From: Palsa-459 sp963841965 | Lineage (GTDB): Bacteria; Actinomycetota; Acidimicrobiia; Acidimicrobiales; RAAP-2 | Length of the DNA stretch: 64,000 nucleotides | Assembly (NCBI GenBank): GCA_963841965.1 | Contig: CAWJES010000010.1 | Span: 310,001 to 374,000, forward strand | Direction of reading: 5' to 3' | The notes under the pieces: generated by a model | What the model saw: the letters and a program-made list of their open reading frames with translations, nothing else | What the model was told of the DNA's origin: nothing | The model's database searches: none | Translations under genes and position numbers: made by a program | Part shown: one piece after another, positions 40,490 to 48,173 of the stretch | Layout: the number at the start of each line of letters is the position of its first letter | How positions within the stretch are numbered: position 1 is the first letter of the stretch

Positions 40490-40860
40490 GTCGCCAGCCG
40501 AGGAACGCGAGCAGGCCGAGCCGGGCGCGCCACCCTCGCCGCGAGGCGCTCCGTCCCGAGCTCGGACAGCGTCCGCAGCTCTGTGATGGCGTCGGCCAGC
40601 TCTGCGAGCCCGCTCTCGGTGGCACGGTATGGGCGGCGCCTCCCGTCCGGCTCCATCGGCTCGATCAGACCGCGTTCCTCAAGTCGCGTGATGGCTCCGT
40701 ACAGCGTTCCGGGGCCGAGTCGCACGCCGGTCGTCGCTTCGATGTCGCTGGCGAGTGCGTGACCATGCTTCTCGCCCCCCGCGAGACTGAGCAGGATCAG
40801 CAGCGAAGGGTCGCTTCGCCTCGTGAAGACTGATTGCTCAGCCTCTTCGCGTCCCGCCAT
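40486..40860 (-). CDS. PadR-family transcriptional regulator
   Basis: A 124-aa winged-helix repressor. The DNA-binding domain covers about residues 17-85, with LLILLSLAGGEKHGHALASD and the characteristic GPGTLYGAITRLEERGLIEP followed by the wing DGRRRPYRATESG. The C-terminal dimerisation helix is short (PadR-s1 type). The ATG at 40860 lies six nt after a TAGAGT -10 box that overlaps a perfect palindrome, so it probably represses itself and the coupled membrane gene. Confidence 0.9.
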   Translation of the reverse strand: MAGREEAEQSVFTRRSDPSLLILLSLAGGEKHGHALASDIEATTGVRLGPGTLYGAITRLEERGLIEPMEPDGRRRPYRATESGLAELADAITELRTLSELGTERLAARVARPARPARVPRLAT

Positions 40861-40866
40861 CCCACC

Positions 40867-40894
40867 ACTCTACTACGTCTCACGTAGTAGTCAA
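40867..40894 (-). promoter_or_regulatory. padR promoter with overlapping palindromic operator
   Basis: Minus-strand promoter TTGACT (40889-40894), 16-nt spacer, TAGAGT (40867-40872), then six nt to the padR ATG. A perfect inverted repeat CTACTACGT-N3-ACGTAGTAG (40870-40890) covers nearly all of the spacer and touches both boxes. This is the expected layout for autorepression by PadR. The stop codon of the upstream SnoaL-like gene (40880-40882) lies inside the palindrome. Confidence 0.75.
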
Positions 40895-41290
40895 GGTGGC
40901 AGATGACGAGGGTTCCGCAGTCGGGGCCGGATCCTCAGACTCGACGATCCCCTGGTGGAAGCGGCACCTCCATGCTCCCTGCTTGGCCAGCCACAGTGAG
41001 ATGTGCCGAGAGACCCCGGCGCTGGTGTGCGCGCGATACCGGACGAGCGCGATCCCGGGTGCCAGGGGTTCGGCGGCCGGGCCCTCGAGCAACGTCGGCG
41101 TCGACGGGCGCGTCTCCGCAGCGAGCAGTGCGAGCACGTCGCTCCGCGACAGAACCCGACCTGATCGGCCGACCTCGACGAACGCCTCGTCGAGGAGCGC
41201 CGCCACTGCGACAGGGTCGCGTCGCACGACCGGATCGAGCAGGCAGAGCTCGGCTGCGACTGCCTCCCCGGAGAGGTCCGGGTGGCTCAC
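40880..41290 (-). CDS. SnoaL-like/DUF4440-type small protein
   Basis: A 136-aa protein resembling the NTF2-like DUF4440/SnoaL superfamily: LCLLDPVVRRDPVAVAALLD, VEVGRSGRVLSRSDVLALL, an ALVRYRAHTS strand and SLWLAKQGAWRCRFHQGIV near the end fit that fold. Members include small enzymes and binding proteins of unknown substrate. The GTG at 41290 overlaps the recR stop (GTGA), so it is coupled to recR, an unusual partner. Its 3' end runs into the padR operator. The fold is inferred; no function is proposed. Confidence 0.68.
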   Translation of the reverse strand: MSHPDLSGEAVAAELCLLDPVVRRDPVAVAALLDEAFVEVGRSGRVLSRSDVLALLAAETRPSTPTLLEGPAAEPLAPGIALVRYRAHTSAGVSRHISLWLAKQGAWRCRFHQGIVESEDPAPTAEPSSSATLTTT

Positions 41291-41889
41291 TGCTCGACGG
41301 GGCGGCGTCCGTCCAGCGCGCGACCGAGCGTCGCATCGTCGGCGAACTCGAGGTCGCCCCCGACGGGCAGTCCGCTCGCCGGCCGCGTCACGGCGACGCC
41401 CAGCGGGGTGAGGAGGCGCGAGAGGTACATCGCCGTCGCGTCGCCTTCCACGTTGGGATTCGTGCACAGGATGACCTCGGTCACGAGGTTCGCGTCGAGC
41501 CGAACGAGGAGCTCCTTGATGTGGAGCTGGTCGGGGCCGACGCCCTCGAGCGGGCTCAGCGCACCGTGGAGCACGTGGTAGGTGCCGCGGAAAGCGCCAG
41601 ATCGCTCCACGGCGACGACGTCGCGCGGGTCCTCCACAACGCAGATCGCCGTCTGGTCGCGGCGGGTGTCCGTGCAGATGACGCACCGGCCCGTGCCGTC
41701 GGCCACGTTGCAGCAGATCTCGCAGAGGGATGTCTGCTCGCGCATCTCGATCAGCGCCGCAGCAAGGCGGTGCGCGTCCTCGTCGGGCTGGCGGAGCAGG
41801 TAGAAGGCGAGCCGCTGCGCGGACTTGGGGCCGATGCCGGGGAGGCGGCCGAGCTCGTCGATCAGGGTTCGGAGGGGCTGCGGATACAC
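41287..41889 (-). CDS. recR: Recombination protein RecR
   Basis: A 200-aa RecR that loads RecA with RecF/RecO at gaps. A helix-hairpin-helix (LGRLPGIGPKSAQRLAFYLL) is followed by a four-Cys zinc finger (Cys56, Cys59, Cys69, Cys72 in CEICC...GRCVIC) and the Toprim domain (ICVVEDPRDVVAVERSG, ILCTNPNVEGDATAMYL). The GTG start at 41889 directly abuts the dnaX stop, the conserved dnaX-recR arrangement. The usual YbaB/EbfC gene between them is missing here. Confidence 0.95.
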   Translation of the reverse strand: MYPQPLRTLIDELGRLPGIGPKSAQRLAFYLLRQPDEDAHRLAAALIEMREQTSLCEICCNVADGTGRCVICTDTRRDQTAICVVEDPRDVVAVERSGAFRGTYHVLHGALSPLEGVGPDQLHIKELLVRLDANLVTEVILCTNPNVEGDATAMYLSRLLTPLGVAVTRPASGLPVGGDLEFADDATLGRALDGRRPVEQ

Positions 41890-43686
41890 CTAGGACGAGA
41901 CCTCCGTCGCCCCGGGGAAGGCGTCGAGTACCCTCGCCGCTGCGATCGATGCCGAGTCCCCTGCGATGCCTCCCTCGAGGTCGTCGATGTCGATCTCGTC
42001 GAGCGCGGGCACCGCCGGGCGATCCTCCGGCGGTGGCGCTGCGCCGCGGTCGACGACGAGCGAGACGTGGATGGGCGCGCCGAAGTGACCGGCGAGCACG
42101 GCCTCCACCTCACCCCGCTTCTTCTCGCACTGCGCCCGGTGCGCCTCGTTCGGAACGGCAAAGGTGCAGCTGCCCGCGGAGGCCTCGGTGAACCTCCCGG
42201 GCTGGTAGAGGGCGCGCGCCCTCGGCGAGAGCTTCGAGAGGAGGTCGTCGCCCCACGCGATCGTGAGCGAGTCCCGGTCGAGGGCGATGCCGACGCTGTC
42301 CCCAGCCACGTCGGCGGCAGTTGGGGCCGCTGCGGGGGGCTCCGCCGGCGCGGCATCGAGCCCGCCAGCAGCCTGCTCCGCGCTCGACATCGGAGTGTCG
42401 CGCGCATCCGGCGCAGGCGTCGACTTGCCCGTCGACGGTGTCGGGGTGGGCTCGGGGGGTGGTCGGTTCGAGCCGGCCCGACGGAGCTCCCCGAGCGACG
42501 GCCGTGCGGCGGATGTCGCCGGTGCGTGCACGGCGGGCGCCGCGGGCGGCGCGGAGGCCACGGCGCGCTCGAGACGCTCGAGACGCTCGAGGAGCGCCGC
42601 AGGAGACGTGTCGAGCTCGGGGCGCGCGAGTCGGACGAGTGCGATCTCCAGCACGACCGCGGGATCCGGGGCATCACGCATCTCGACCATGGCGCGACCG
42701 ATGGTCTCGAGCGCCCGCACCGTCCGTGCGAGTCCCATCGCCGCACCGAGTGCGCCGAGGCGGTCGCGATCCGTTCCGGCGGCGTCGGCGACATCGGGGG
42801 CGAGCTGGAGGAGGAAGGCCTGACGGAGGTCGACGCAGGCCTCGGCTGCGAGCTGGGGCGCGCTCCACCCTGCAGCGTGCAGCCGGGCGAGGGACCCGAG
42901 CACCTCGACCGCCTGCTCGCTCGTGATCGCGGCGAACAGCTCGTCGAAGACCGGACGGACGTCCTCGGCCTCTCCTGATGCAGCAACCTGGTCGAGCGCG
43001 CTGAGGGCGTCACGAGCCGATCCGTGGCCGCGTCGTACCGCCGCGTCGAGCGCGTCGTCGGCGATGTCGAGAGACGCTGCATCGCGCACGTCGCGTAGCA
43101 GGGATCCCAGCGTCTCGCCCGTGAGGAGTCGGAACTCGAGGTGCTGCGTGCGGCTGCGGATCGTGGCTGGGACCTTCTGCGGGTCAGTCGTCGCCAGCAC
43201 GAACACGACGTGCGCGGGGGGCTCCTCGAGGGTCTTGAGCAGGGCGTTCGCAGCCGCGTTCGAGAGCATGTGGACCTCGTCGACGATGTACACCTTCCAG
43301 CGCCCGGGCGTGCCCAGGGATGCGTGGCTCACGAGGTCGCGGATCGCGTCGACCCCGTTGTTCGACGCCGCGTCGAGCTCGGTGACGTCGAGGGACGTGC
43401 CGCGGGTGATCTCTGTGCAGCTGGTGCACGTCCCGCATGGCTCGCCGCCTTCCGGCCGCTCGCAGTTCAGGGCCTTCGCGAGAATGCGCGCCGACGAGGT
43501 CTTCCCGGTGCCCCGAGGTCCGCTGAAGAGGTAGGCGTGCGAGACACGGTCGGTCGCGACGGCCGTGCGCAGGGCTCGGACCACGTGGTCCTGGCCGCGC
43601 AGCTCCTCGAAGCGTCCGGGCCGGAACCGCCTGTAGAGGGAGGTCACGCCATCGAGTCCCTGCATCGTCGCGATGTCGTCCCCCAT
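41890..43686 (-). CDS. dnaX: DNA polymerase III subunit gamma/tau
   Basis: The clamp-loader ATPase, 598 aa. Walker A FSGPRGTGKTSSARI, the zinc-binding Cys run CERPEGGEPCGTCTSC, Walker B VYIVDEVHML and sensor ATTDPQKVPATI are all visible in the first 230 residues. A long Pro/Ala-rich linker (about 390-480) leads to a C-terminal tau-like domain. No A-rich slippery site was seen that would make a separate gamma form. The ATG at 43686 has TAGCAT seven nt upstream. It lies directly downstream of the SRP RNA gene, a common order. Confidence 0.95.
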   Translation of the reverse strand: MGDDIATMQGLDGVTSLYRRFRPGRFEELRGQDHVVRALRTAVATDRVSHAYLFSGPRGTGKTSSARILAKALNCERPEGGEPCGTCTSCTEITRGTSLDVTELDAASNNGVDAIRDLVSHASLGTPGRWKVYIVDEVHMLSNAAANALLKTLEEPPAHVVFVLATTDPQKVPATIRSRTQHLEFRLLTGETLGSLLRDVRDAASLDIADDALDAAVRRGHGSARDALSALDQVAASGEAEDVRPVFDELFAAITSEQAVEVLGSLARLHAAGWSAPQLAAEACVDLRQAFLLQLAPDVADAAGTDRDRLGALGAAMGLARTVRALETIGRAMVEMRDAPDPAVVLEIALVRLARPELDTSPAALLERLERLERAVASAPPAAPAVHAPATSAARPSLGELRRAGSNRPPPEPTPTPSTGKSTPAPDARDTPMSSAEQAAGGLDAAPAEPPAAAPTAADVAGDSVGIALDRDSLTIAWGDDLLSKLSPRARALYQPGRFTEASAGSCTFAVPNEAHRAQCEKKRGEVEAVLAGHFGAPIHVSLVVDRGAAPPPEDRPAVPALDEIDIDDLEGGIAGDSASIAAARVLDAFPGATEVSS

Positions 43687-43713
43687 CCGACGGATGCTAC
43701 CCGTGGGGGTCTG

Positions 43714-43846
43714 ACCGAGACCCGAAGCGATGGCCAGGCTGACTGCGGCACCCGGTGCAACCTGCTGAGAGCTGCTGGCTTCCGCCCCTGACCCGATTCA
43801 CAGGAGACCGTCGCGCAGGACCCGGCCACCGCTTCGGACCTCGGTC
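43714..43846 (-). ncRNA. ffs: Signal recognition particle RNA (4.5S/small type)
   Basis: Minus-strand RNA of about 130 nt. Domain IV is recognisable: GTCAGGGGCGGAAG, CCAGCAG, and a GC closing stem (CTCAGCAGG), matching the Ffh-binding GTCAGG...GGAA...AGCAG core. The long stem is closed by 5' CCGAGG-CCGAAGCG-TGGCC pairing with 3' GGCCA-CGCTTCGG-CTCGG. A TAGTGT -10 box (43852-43857) lies just upstream of the proposed 5' end. Ends are accurate only to a few bases. Confidence 0.85.
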
Positions 43847-43918
43847 GCCGCACACTACCGCGCCGCCGCCGGTCGTCCCGCCCTGACGGAGTAGCCTGCC
43901 CGCGCCGTACATCGGCGA

Positions 43919-44003
43919 GGAGGAGTGCGAGAGCGGCCGAATCGGCACGACTGGAAATCGTGTGTGGGGCAACCCACCGTGGGTTCAAATCCCACCTCCT
44001 CCG
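43919..44003 (+). tRNA. tRNA-Ser (GGA anticodon)
   Basis: Class II cloverleaf of 85 nt: acceptor GGAGGAG / CTCCTCC, anticodon GGA in CTGGAAA, long variable arm (TGTGGGGCAACCCACC), T-loop GTTCAAA. No encoded CCA. A TAGCCT box at 43892-43897 may be its -10. It lies one base upstream of tadA. Confidence 0.96.
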
Positions 44004-44004
44004 C

Positions 44005-44484
44005 GTGAGCGACCAGACCGCCGGCGCGCCCGGACCGAGCCAGGACGAGGCATCGATGCGCCTTGCGCTCGAGGCCGCGCGCGCCGCGGCGGGTCGCGGC
44101 GAGGTGCCGGTCGGAGCCGTCGCGGTCATCGGCGACCGCGTGCTCGCGACGGCGGGGAACGGCCGCGAGGAGTTCGGCGATCCGACGGCGCACGCGGAGC
44201 TCCTGGTGCTGCGCGAGGCTGCCGCGCTCCTCGGCACGTGGCGCCTCGACGACGTGACCATCGTGGTGACGCTCGAGCCGTGCGCGATGTGCGCCGGGGC
44301 GCTCGTGAACGCCCGGGTCCGCAGGGTCGTCTACGGGGCCGCCGACCTGAAGGCGGGAGCCGTCGGATCCCTCTACAACCTGTGCGCCGATCCGCGCCTG
44401 AACCACGAGGTCGAGATCACCGCCGGCGTGCTGGCCGAGCCATGCGCGGAGGTCCTGCGTGAGTTCTTCGAGGCGCGCCGGTAG
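44005..44484 (+). CDS. tadA: tRNA-specific adenosine deaminase TadA
   Basis: Makes inosine at the wobble position of tRNA-Arg(ACG). The protein is 159 aa with the deaminase zinc site His63/Glu65 (PTAHAELLVL) and Cys93/Cys96 (TLEPCAMCAGALV). DLKAGAVGSLYNLCADPRLNHEVEI is typical of TadA. I chose GTG 44005, one base after the tRNA-Ser end; an ATG at 44056 is a later alternative. No ribosome-binding site is possible between tRNA and start, so translation is probably leaderless after tRNA processing, or starts at 44056. Confidence 0.92.
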   Translation: MSDQTAGAPGPSQDEASMRLALEAARAAAGRGEVPVGAVAVIGDRVLATAGNGREEFGDPTAHAELLVLREAAALLGTWRLDDVTIVVTLEPCAMCAGALVNARVRRVVYGAADLKAGAVGSLYNLCADPRLNHEVEITAGVLAEPCAEVLREFFEARR

Positions 44485-44493
44485 CGGGACCGA

Positions 44494-45192
44494 TCAGGGC
44501 GTGTCCGGCGCTGTCCGCATCGGCGGACCGGCCGGGTTCGCGGGCCCATCGATCGAGAACCACGGGATCGTGACGTGGGCGATCGGCCCGATCAGCAGCG
44601 CGAAGGCGATCGTTCCGACCCCGAAGTCGCCGCCGAGCGCGATCCCGAGGGCCAGGACGCTCAGTTCGATGCAGGTTCGCACGACCCGGATCGAGTGGCC
44701 CCGCGCCGCGAGGCCGGTCATGAGACCGTCGCGGGGGCCGGGCCCGAGGCCGGCACCGATGTAGCACCCAGTCGCGACCCCGTTGAGCAGGATGCCCGCC
44801 GCGCACATCACGACGCGCAGGGGCATCGCGGTGGGTGTTGCGATCACCGCCAGGAATCCGTCGACAGCGAGTCCGATGACGATGACGTTCGCGACGGTGC
44901 CGAATCCCGGCCGCTGCCCGATCGGGATCCAGACGAGCAGCACCACGAGCCCGACGATGATGGTGACGTCGCCGAACGGGATGCCGGTGTGTCGCGAGAT
45001 CCCCTCGTGGAGCACGTCCCACGGGCCGAGCCCGACGTTGGCCCGCACCATCAGCGACATCGAGAGGGCGAAGGCGATCAGGCCGCCGAAGAGCCGCACG
45101 AGCCGCTCGGCCGGCCTGTCCTTGAACGTCGAGCGGGCGAGGGTCCGCACCCGCGGCGCATGCGCGCGACCGCCCCCGTGCTCGGTTGGCAT
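44494..45192 (-). CDS. YczE/YitT-like integral membrane protein
   Basis: A 232-aa protein with about six hydrophobic segments and the family pattern RANVGLGPWDVLHEGISRHT in the first loop, echoed by GAGLGPGPRDGLMTGLAARG in the second half, an internal duplication. Members are annotated YczE/YyaS/YitT and have no agreed function. The ATG at 45192 has TAGAGT six nt before it, so it looks leaderless. It is convergent with tadA and divergent from the dienelactone hydrolase operon. Confidence 0.82.
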   Translation of the reverse strand: MPTEHGGGRAHAPRVRTLARSTFKDRPAERLVRLFGGLIAFALSMSLMVRANVGLGPWDVLHEGISRHTGIPFGDVTIIVGLVVLLVWIPIGQRPGFGTVANVIVIGLAVDGFLAVIATPTAMPLRVVMCAAGILLNGVATGCYIGAGLGPGPRDGLMTGLAARGHSIRVVRTCIELSVLALGIALGGDFGVGTIAFALLIGPIAHVTIPWFSIDGPANPAGPPMRTAPDTP

Positions 45193-45339
45193 CGCTCGAC
45201 TCTAGGAGCCGACCCGAGCGACGACGGCACCAGCGCGTGCAGAATGGTGCGCGGACGCCCCGAGGATCGTGGACCAGCCACGGTCACGTGCGGGGCTCCG
45301 TCGCACTGGCTGAGTCGGAACGAGCAAGGAGAGGCAAGC

Positions 45340-46083
45340 ATGATCGGCGACCTGCAGGCAGAGACCGTCTGGATCGACGGGCACGAAGGGGACACGATCG
45401 AGGCGTACTTCGCACTGCCTCTTGATGACCAGCCCACGGGCGGCGTCGTGGTGATCCACCACATGCCGGGCTTCGACGAGGCGACGAAGGAGATCACGCG
45501 CACGTTCGCGGCCCACGGCTACCTGGCCGTCTGCCCGAACCTCTACAGCCGAGAGGCCCCCGGCGAGAGTCCCGACGACGCCGCCGCCGCCGCGCGCGCC
45601 CTTGGAGGGGTCCCCGACGAGCGACTCGTGGGCGACGTCGACGGCGCCGCCAGGTTCCTTCGATCCCGCATCGCCTCGAACGGGAAGGTGGCGACGATCG
45701 GCTACTGCTCGGGTGGCCGGCAGTCCTTCCTTGCGGCCTGCAGCCTGCAGCTGGACGCCGCCGTGGACTGCTACGGGGCCTTCGTCGTCGTCGCGCGACC
45801 GGAGGGCTCGGGTCCCGCGATGGGCCCTGTCGTCCAGCTGGCCGGCGACCTCTCGTGCCCGCTGCTCGGGCTGTTCGGGGCCGACGATCAGTACCCCTCG
45901 CCCGAGGAGACCGCGATCCTCGAGGCGGCGCTGAACGAGCATGCGAAGACCTTCGAGTTCCACACGTACGACGGTGCGGGCCACGCCTTCTTCAACGTCG
46001 ACCGGCCGAGCTACCGGCCCGAGGCTGCGAAGGACGGGTGGGCAAGGATCTGGGAGTTCTTCGAGCGTCACCTGTCCGCCTGA
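45340..46083 (+). CDS. Dienelactone hydrolase family protein
   Basis: A 247-aa alpha/beta hydrolase. The nucleophile is Cys123 in GYCSGGR, as in classical dienelactone hydrolase; the acid is in GADDQYPSPEE and the catalytic His in GAGHAFFNVDRPSYRP. No signal peptide, so cytosolic. The ATG at 45340 follows AAGGAGAGGC. It is the first gene of a three-gene operon with a small conserved protein and an MFS transporter, and may hydrolyse a compound linked to that exporter. The true substrate is unknown. Confidence 0.9.
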   Translation: MIGDLQAETVWIDGHEGDTIEAYFALPLDDQPTGGVVVIHHMPGFDEATKEITRTFAAHGYLAVCPNLYSREAPGESPDDAAAAARALGGVPDERLVGDVDGAARFLRSRIASNGKVATIGYCSGGRQSFLAACSLQLDAAVDCYGAFVVVARPEGSGPAMGPVVQLAGDLSCPLLGLFGADDQYPSPEETAILEAALNEHAKTFEFHTYDGAGHAFFNVDRPSYRPEAAKDGWARIWEFFERHLSA

Positions 46084-46109
46084 GTCCCCTACCCTCGAGA
46101 GGAGCAGCC

Positions 46110-46388
46110 ATGTGCACGTATCAGACCGACAGGATCACCGTCCGGGGAAGCGCGAAGGGCCCGACAGGGTGGATCCCCGTGACGAACGCCTCGGTCTACT
46201 TCGACCATCCGGTCGACCTCCCGGTCGGCCACGCGATGACGATCGACTTCCTCAACCCTGAGCGGGGCCCCGGGGCGAGGGTCGCCGTGGAGCTGGATGC
46301 CACCTCAGCGAGGGCCCTCGCGGCGTCGATCCTCGCGACGCTCGACGCGGTGCCTGCGGACCTGCTGGAGGGTGACCGGCTCGGATGA
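46110..46388 (+). CDS. Small conserved protein (DUF6295-like)
   Basis: A 92-aa protein starting MCTYQTDRITVRGSAKGP at ATG 46110, with GAGAGGAGC upstream. It has the pattern GWIPVTNASVYFDHPV and AMTIDFLNPERGPGARVAVEL followed by a helical end. I recall similar short actinobacterial proteins labelled DUF6295, often next to dienelactone hydrolases, but could not check this. It lies 26 nt after the hydrolase and its stop overlaps the MFS start (ATGA), so all three genes are co-expressed. Function unknown. Confidence 0.72.
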   Translation: MCTYQTDRITVRGSAKGPTGWIPVTNASVYFDHPVDLPVGHAMTIDFLNPERGPGARVAVELDATSARALAASILATLDAVPADLLEGDRLG

Positions 46389-48122
46389 CGAATCCGTCGC
46401 GACTCGGCCTGTCGGTCCCGGACCTGGCCGGGATGCACGAGTCGCGGCCCGATCGGTACAAGTGGATCGTGCTGTCCAACACGACCCTCGGGATGCTGAT
46501 GGCCACGATCGACATCTCGATCATGCTCATTGCGCTGCCGGACATCTTCAAGGGGATCGGCATCGATCCGCTCCTCCCGGCGAACAGCTTCTACCTGCTC
46601 TGGATGATCCTCAGCTTCATGGTCGTGACCGCCGTGCTCGTGGTCAGCCTCGGGCGGCTCGGCGACATGTTCGGGCGCGTGAAGATGTACAACCTCGGCT
46701 TCGCGATCTACACGTTCTTCTCGCTCATGCTCTCGATCACGTGGATGCAGGGGACGAACGCCGCCATCTACCTGGTCGTCATGCGGATCTTCCAGGGCGT
46801 GGGCGCGGCCTTCCTCATCGCGAACTCGTCGGCGATCCTCACCGATGCGTTCCCCGAGGACCAGCGGGGCATGGCGCTCGGCGTGAACCAGATTGCGGGG
46901 ATCAGCGGCTCGTTCATCGGGCTGATCCTCGGGGGATTGCTCGCCCCCATCAACTGGCGGCTCATCTTCCTCGTCTCGGTCCCGATCGGGCTGCTCGGCA
47001 CCGTCTGGGCGTACCGAAGCCTCCGCGAGCTCCCGCGCAGGATCGACACGAACGTCGACTGGTGGGGCAACATCACGTTCGCGCTCGGGCTCGTCGCGAT
47101 CCTCGTCGGGATCACCTACGGCATCCAGCCCTATGGCGGGCACACGATGGGATGGCTCAGCCCGACCGTGCTCATCTCGGTCGCGCTGGGCGTGGTCCTG
47201 CTCACGGCGTTCTGCTTCATCGAGATGCGGTCCGACGACCCGATGTTCCGGCTCCAGCTCTTCAAGATCCGCGCGTTCACGGCCGGCAGCATCTCGAGCT
47301 TCCTCTCATCGCTCGGGCGCGGCGGACTCATGTTCATGCTGATCATCTGGCTGCAGGGGGTCTGGCTCCCGCTGCACGGCTACAACTTCGTGGACACGCC
47401 GTTGTGGGCCGGCATGGCCATGCTCCCGCTGACCGTGGGCTTCCTCATCGCCGGACCGATCTCGGGGATCCTCTCGGACCGCTACGGATCCCGCCCGTTC
47501 GCAACTGGCGGCATGCTTGCGGCAGCGGCATCGTTCGCCGCCCTCGAGCTGCTTCCCGTTGACTTCGCCTACTGGCAGTTCGGCCTGCTGCTGCTCTGCA
47601 ACGGGCTGGCGATGGGCGCCTTCGCGGCGCCCAATCGCGCGGGGGTGATGAACAGCCTTCCCCGAGCACCGGGGCGTCGGATCGGGGATGAACTCGACGT
47701 TCCAGAACACGGGCCAGGTGCTCTCCATCGGTGTCTTCTTCACGCTGATGATCGTGGGCCTCTCGGTCACGCTCCCCGCCGACCTGGTCCGCGGTCTCGT
47801 CGACCAGGGGATCCCCGCCGTGGTCGCCCACCGGGCCGCCGGCCTGCCGCCCGTCTCGACGCTGTTCGCGTCCTTCCTCGGCTACAACCCGATGGAGCAT
47901 CTCCTCGGCAGCCAGGTGATCGCGTCGCTCCCCGAGTCGACGCAGGCGACGATCCTCGGGCGGGAGTTCTTCCCCACGATCATCAGCAACGCGTTCCGCA
48001 ACGGCCTGCACGCGGCGTGCGACGCCGCCGTCCTGTTCTGCCTGCTCGCAGCAGGCACCTCGTGGATGCGCGGCGGCAAGTACGTCTACGTGGAGCCCGA
48101 GCACACGTCCGTGTCCCGCTAG
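46385..48122 (+). CDS. MFS drug-efflux transporter (DHA2-type, 14 TM), one frameshift
   Basis: A DHA2-family proton antiporter of about 578 aa. The conserved motif GRLGDMFGRVKMY (motif A) and IFQGVGAAFLIANSSAILTD (motif C region) are present, with about 14 hydrophobic segments. Near 47665-47672 the frame shifts after MNSLP (net +1 or -2); the repaired protein reads HRGVGSGMNSTFQNTGQVLS and ends at 48122. The ATG overlaps the preceding gene's stop. A strong terminator hairpin follows. Substrate unknown; co-expression with a hydrolase suggests export or detoxification. Confidence 0.88.
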
Positions 48123-48137
48123 CGACACCTGGGTGGC

Positions 48138-48170
48138 GATCCTGCCCGCGGACGAGCCGCGGGCAGGATC
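48138..48170. terminator. Bidirectional terminator hairpin
   Basis: A perfect 14-bp inverted repeat GATCCTGCCCGCGG / CCGCGGGCAGGATC with an ACGAG loop lies between the convergent MFS and permease genes. It is the strongest hairpin seen in the window and should terminate both transcripts. Confidence 0.8.
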
Positions 48171-48173
48171 CGC

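Noticed and set aside
41890..43686. Programmed frameshift in dnaX to make separate gamma and tau
   Set aside because: No A-rich slippery heptamer or strong downstream hairpin was seen in the linker region.
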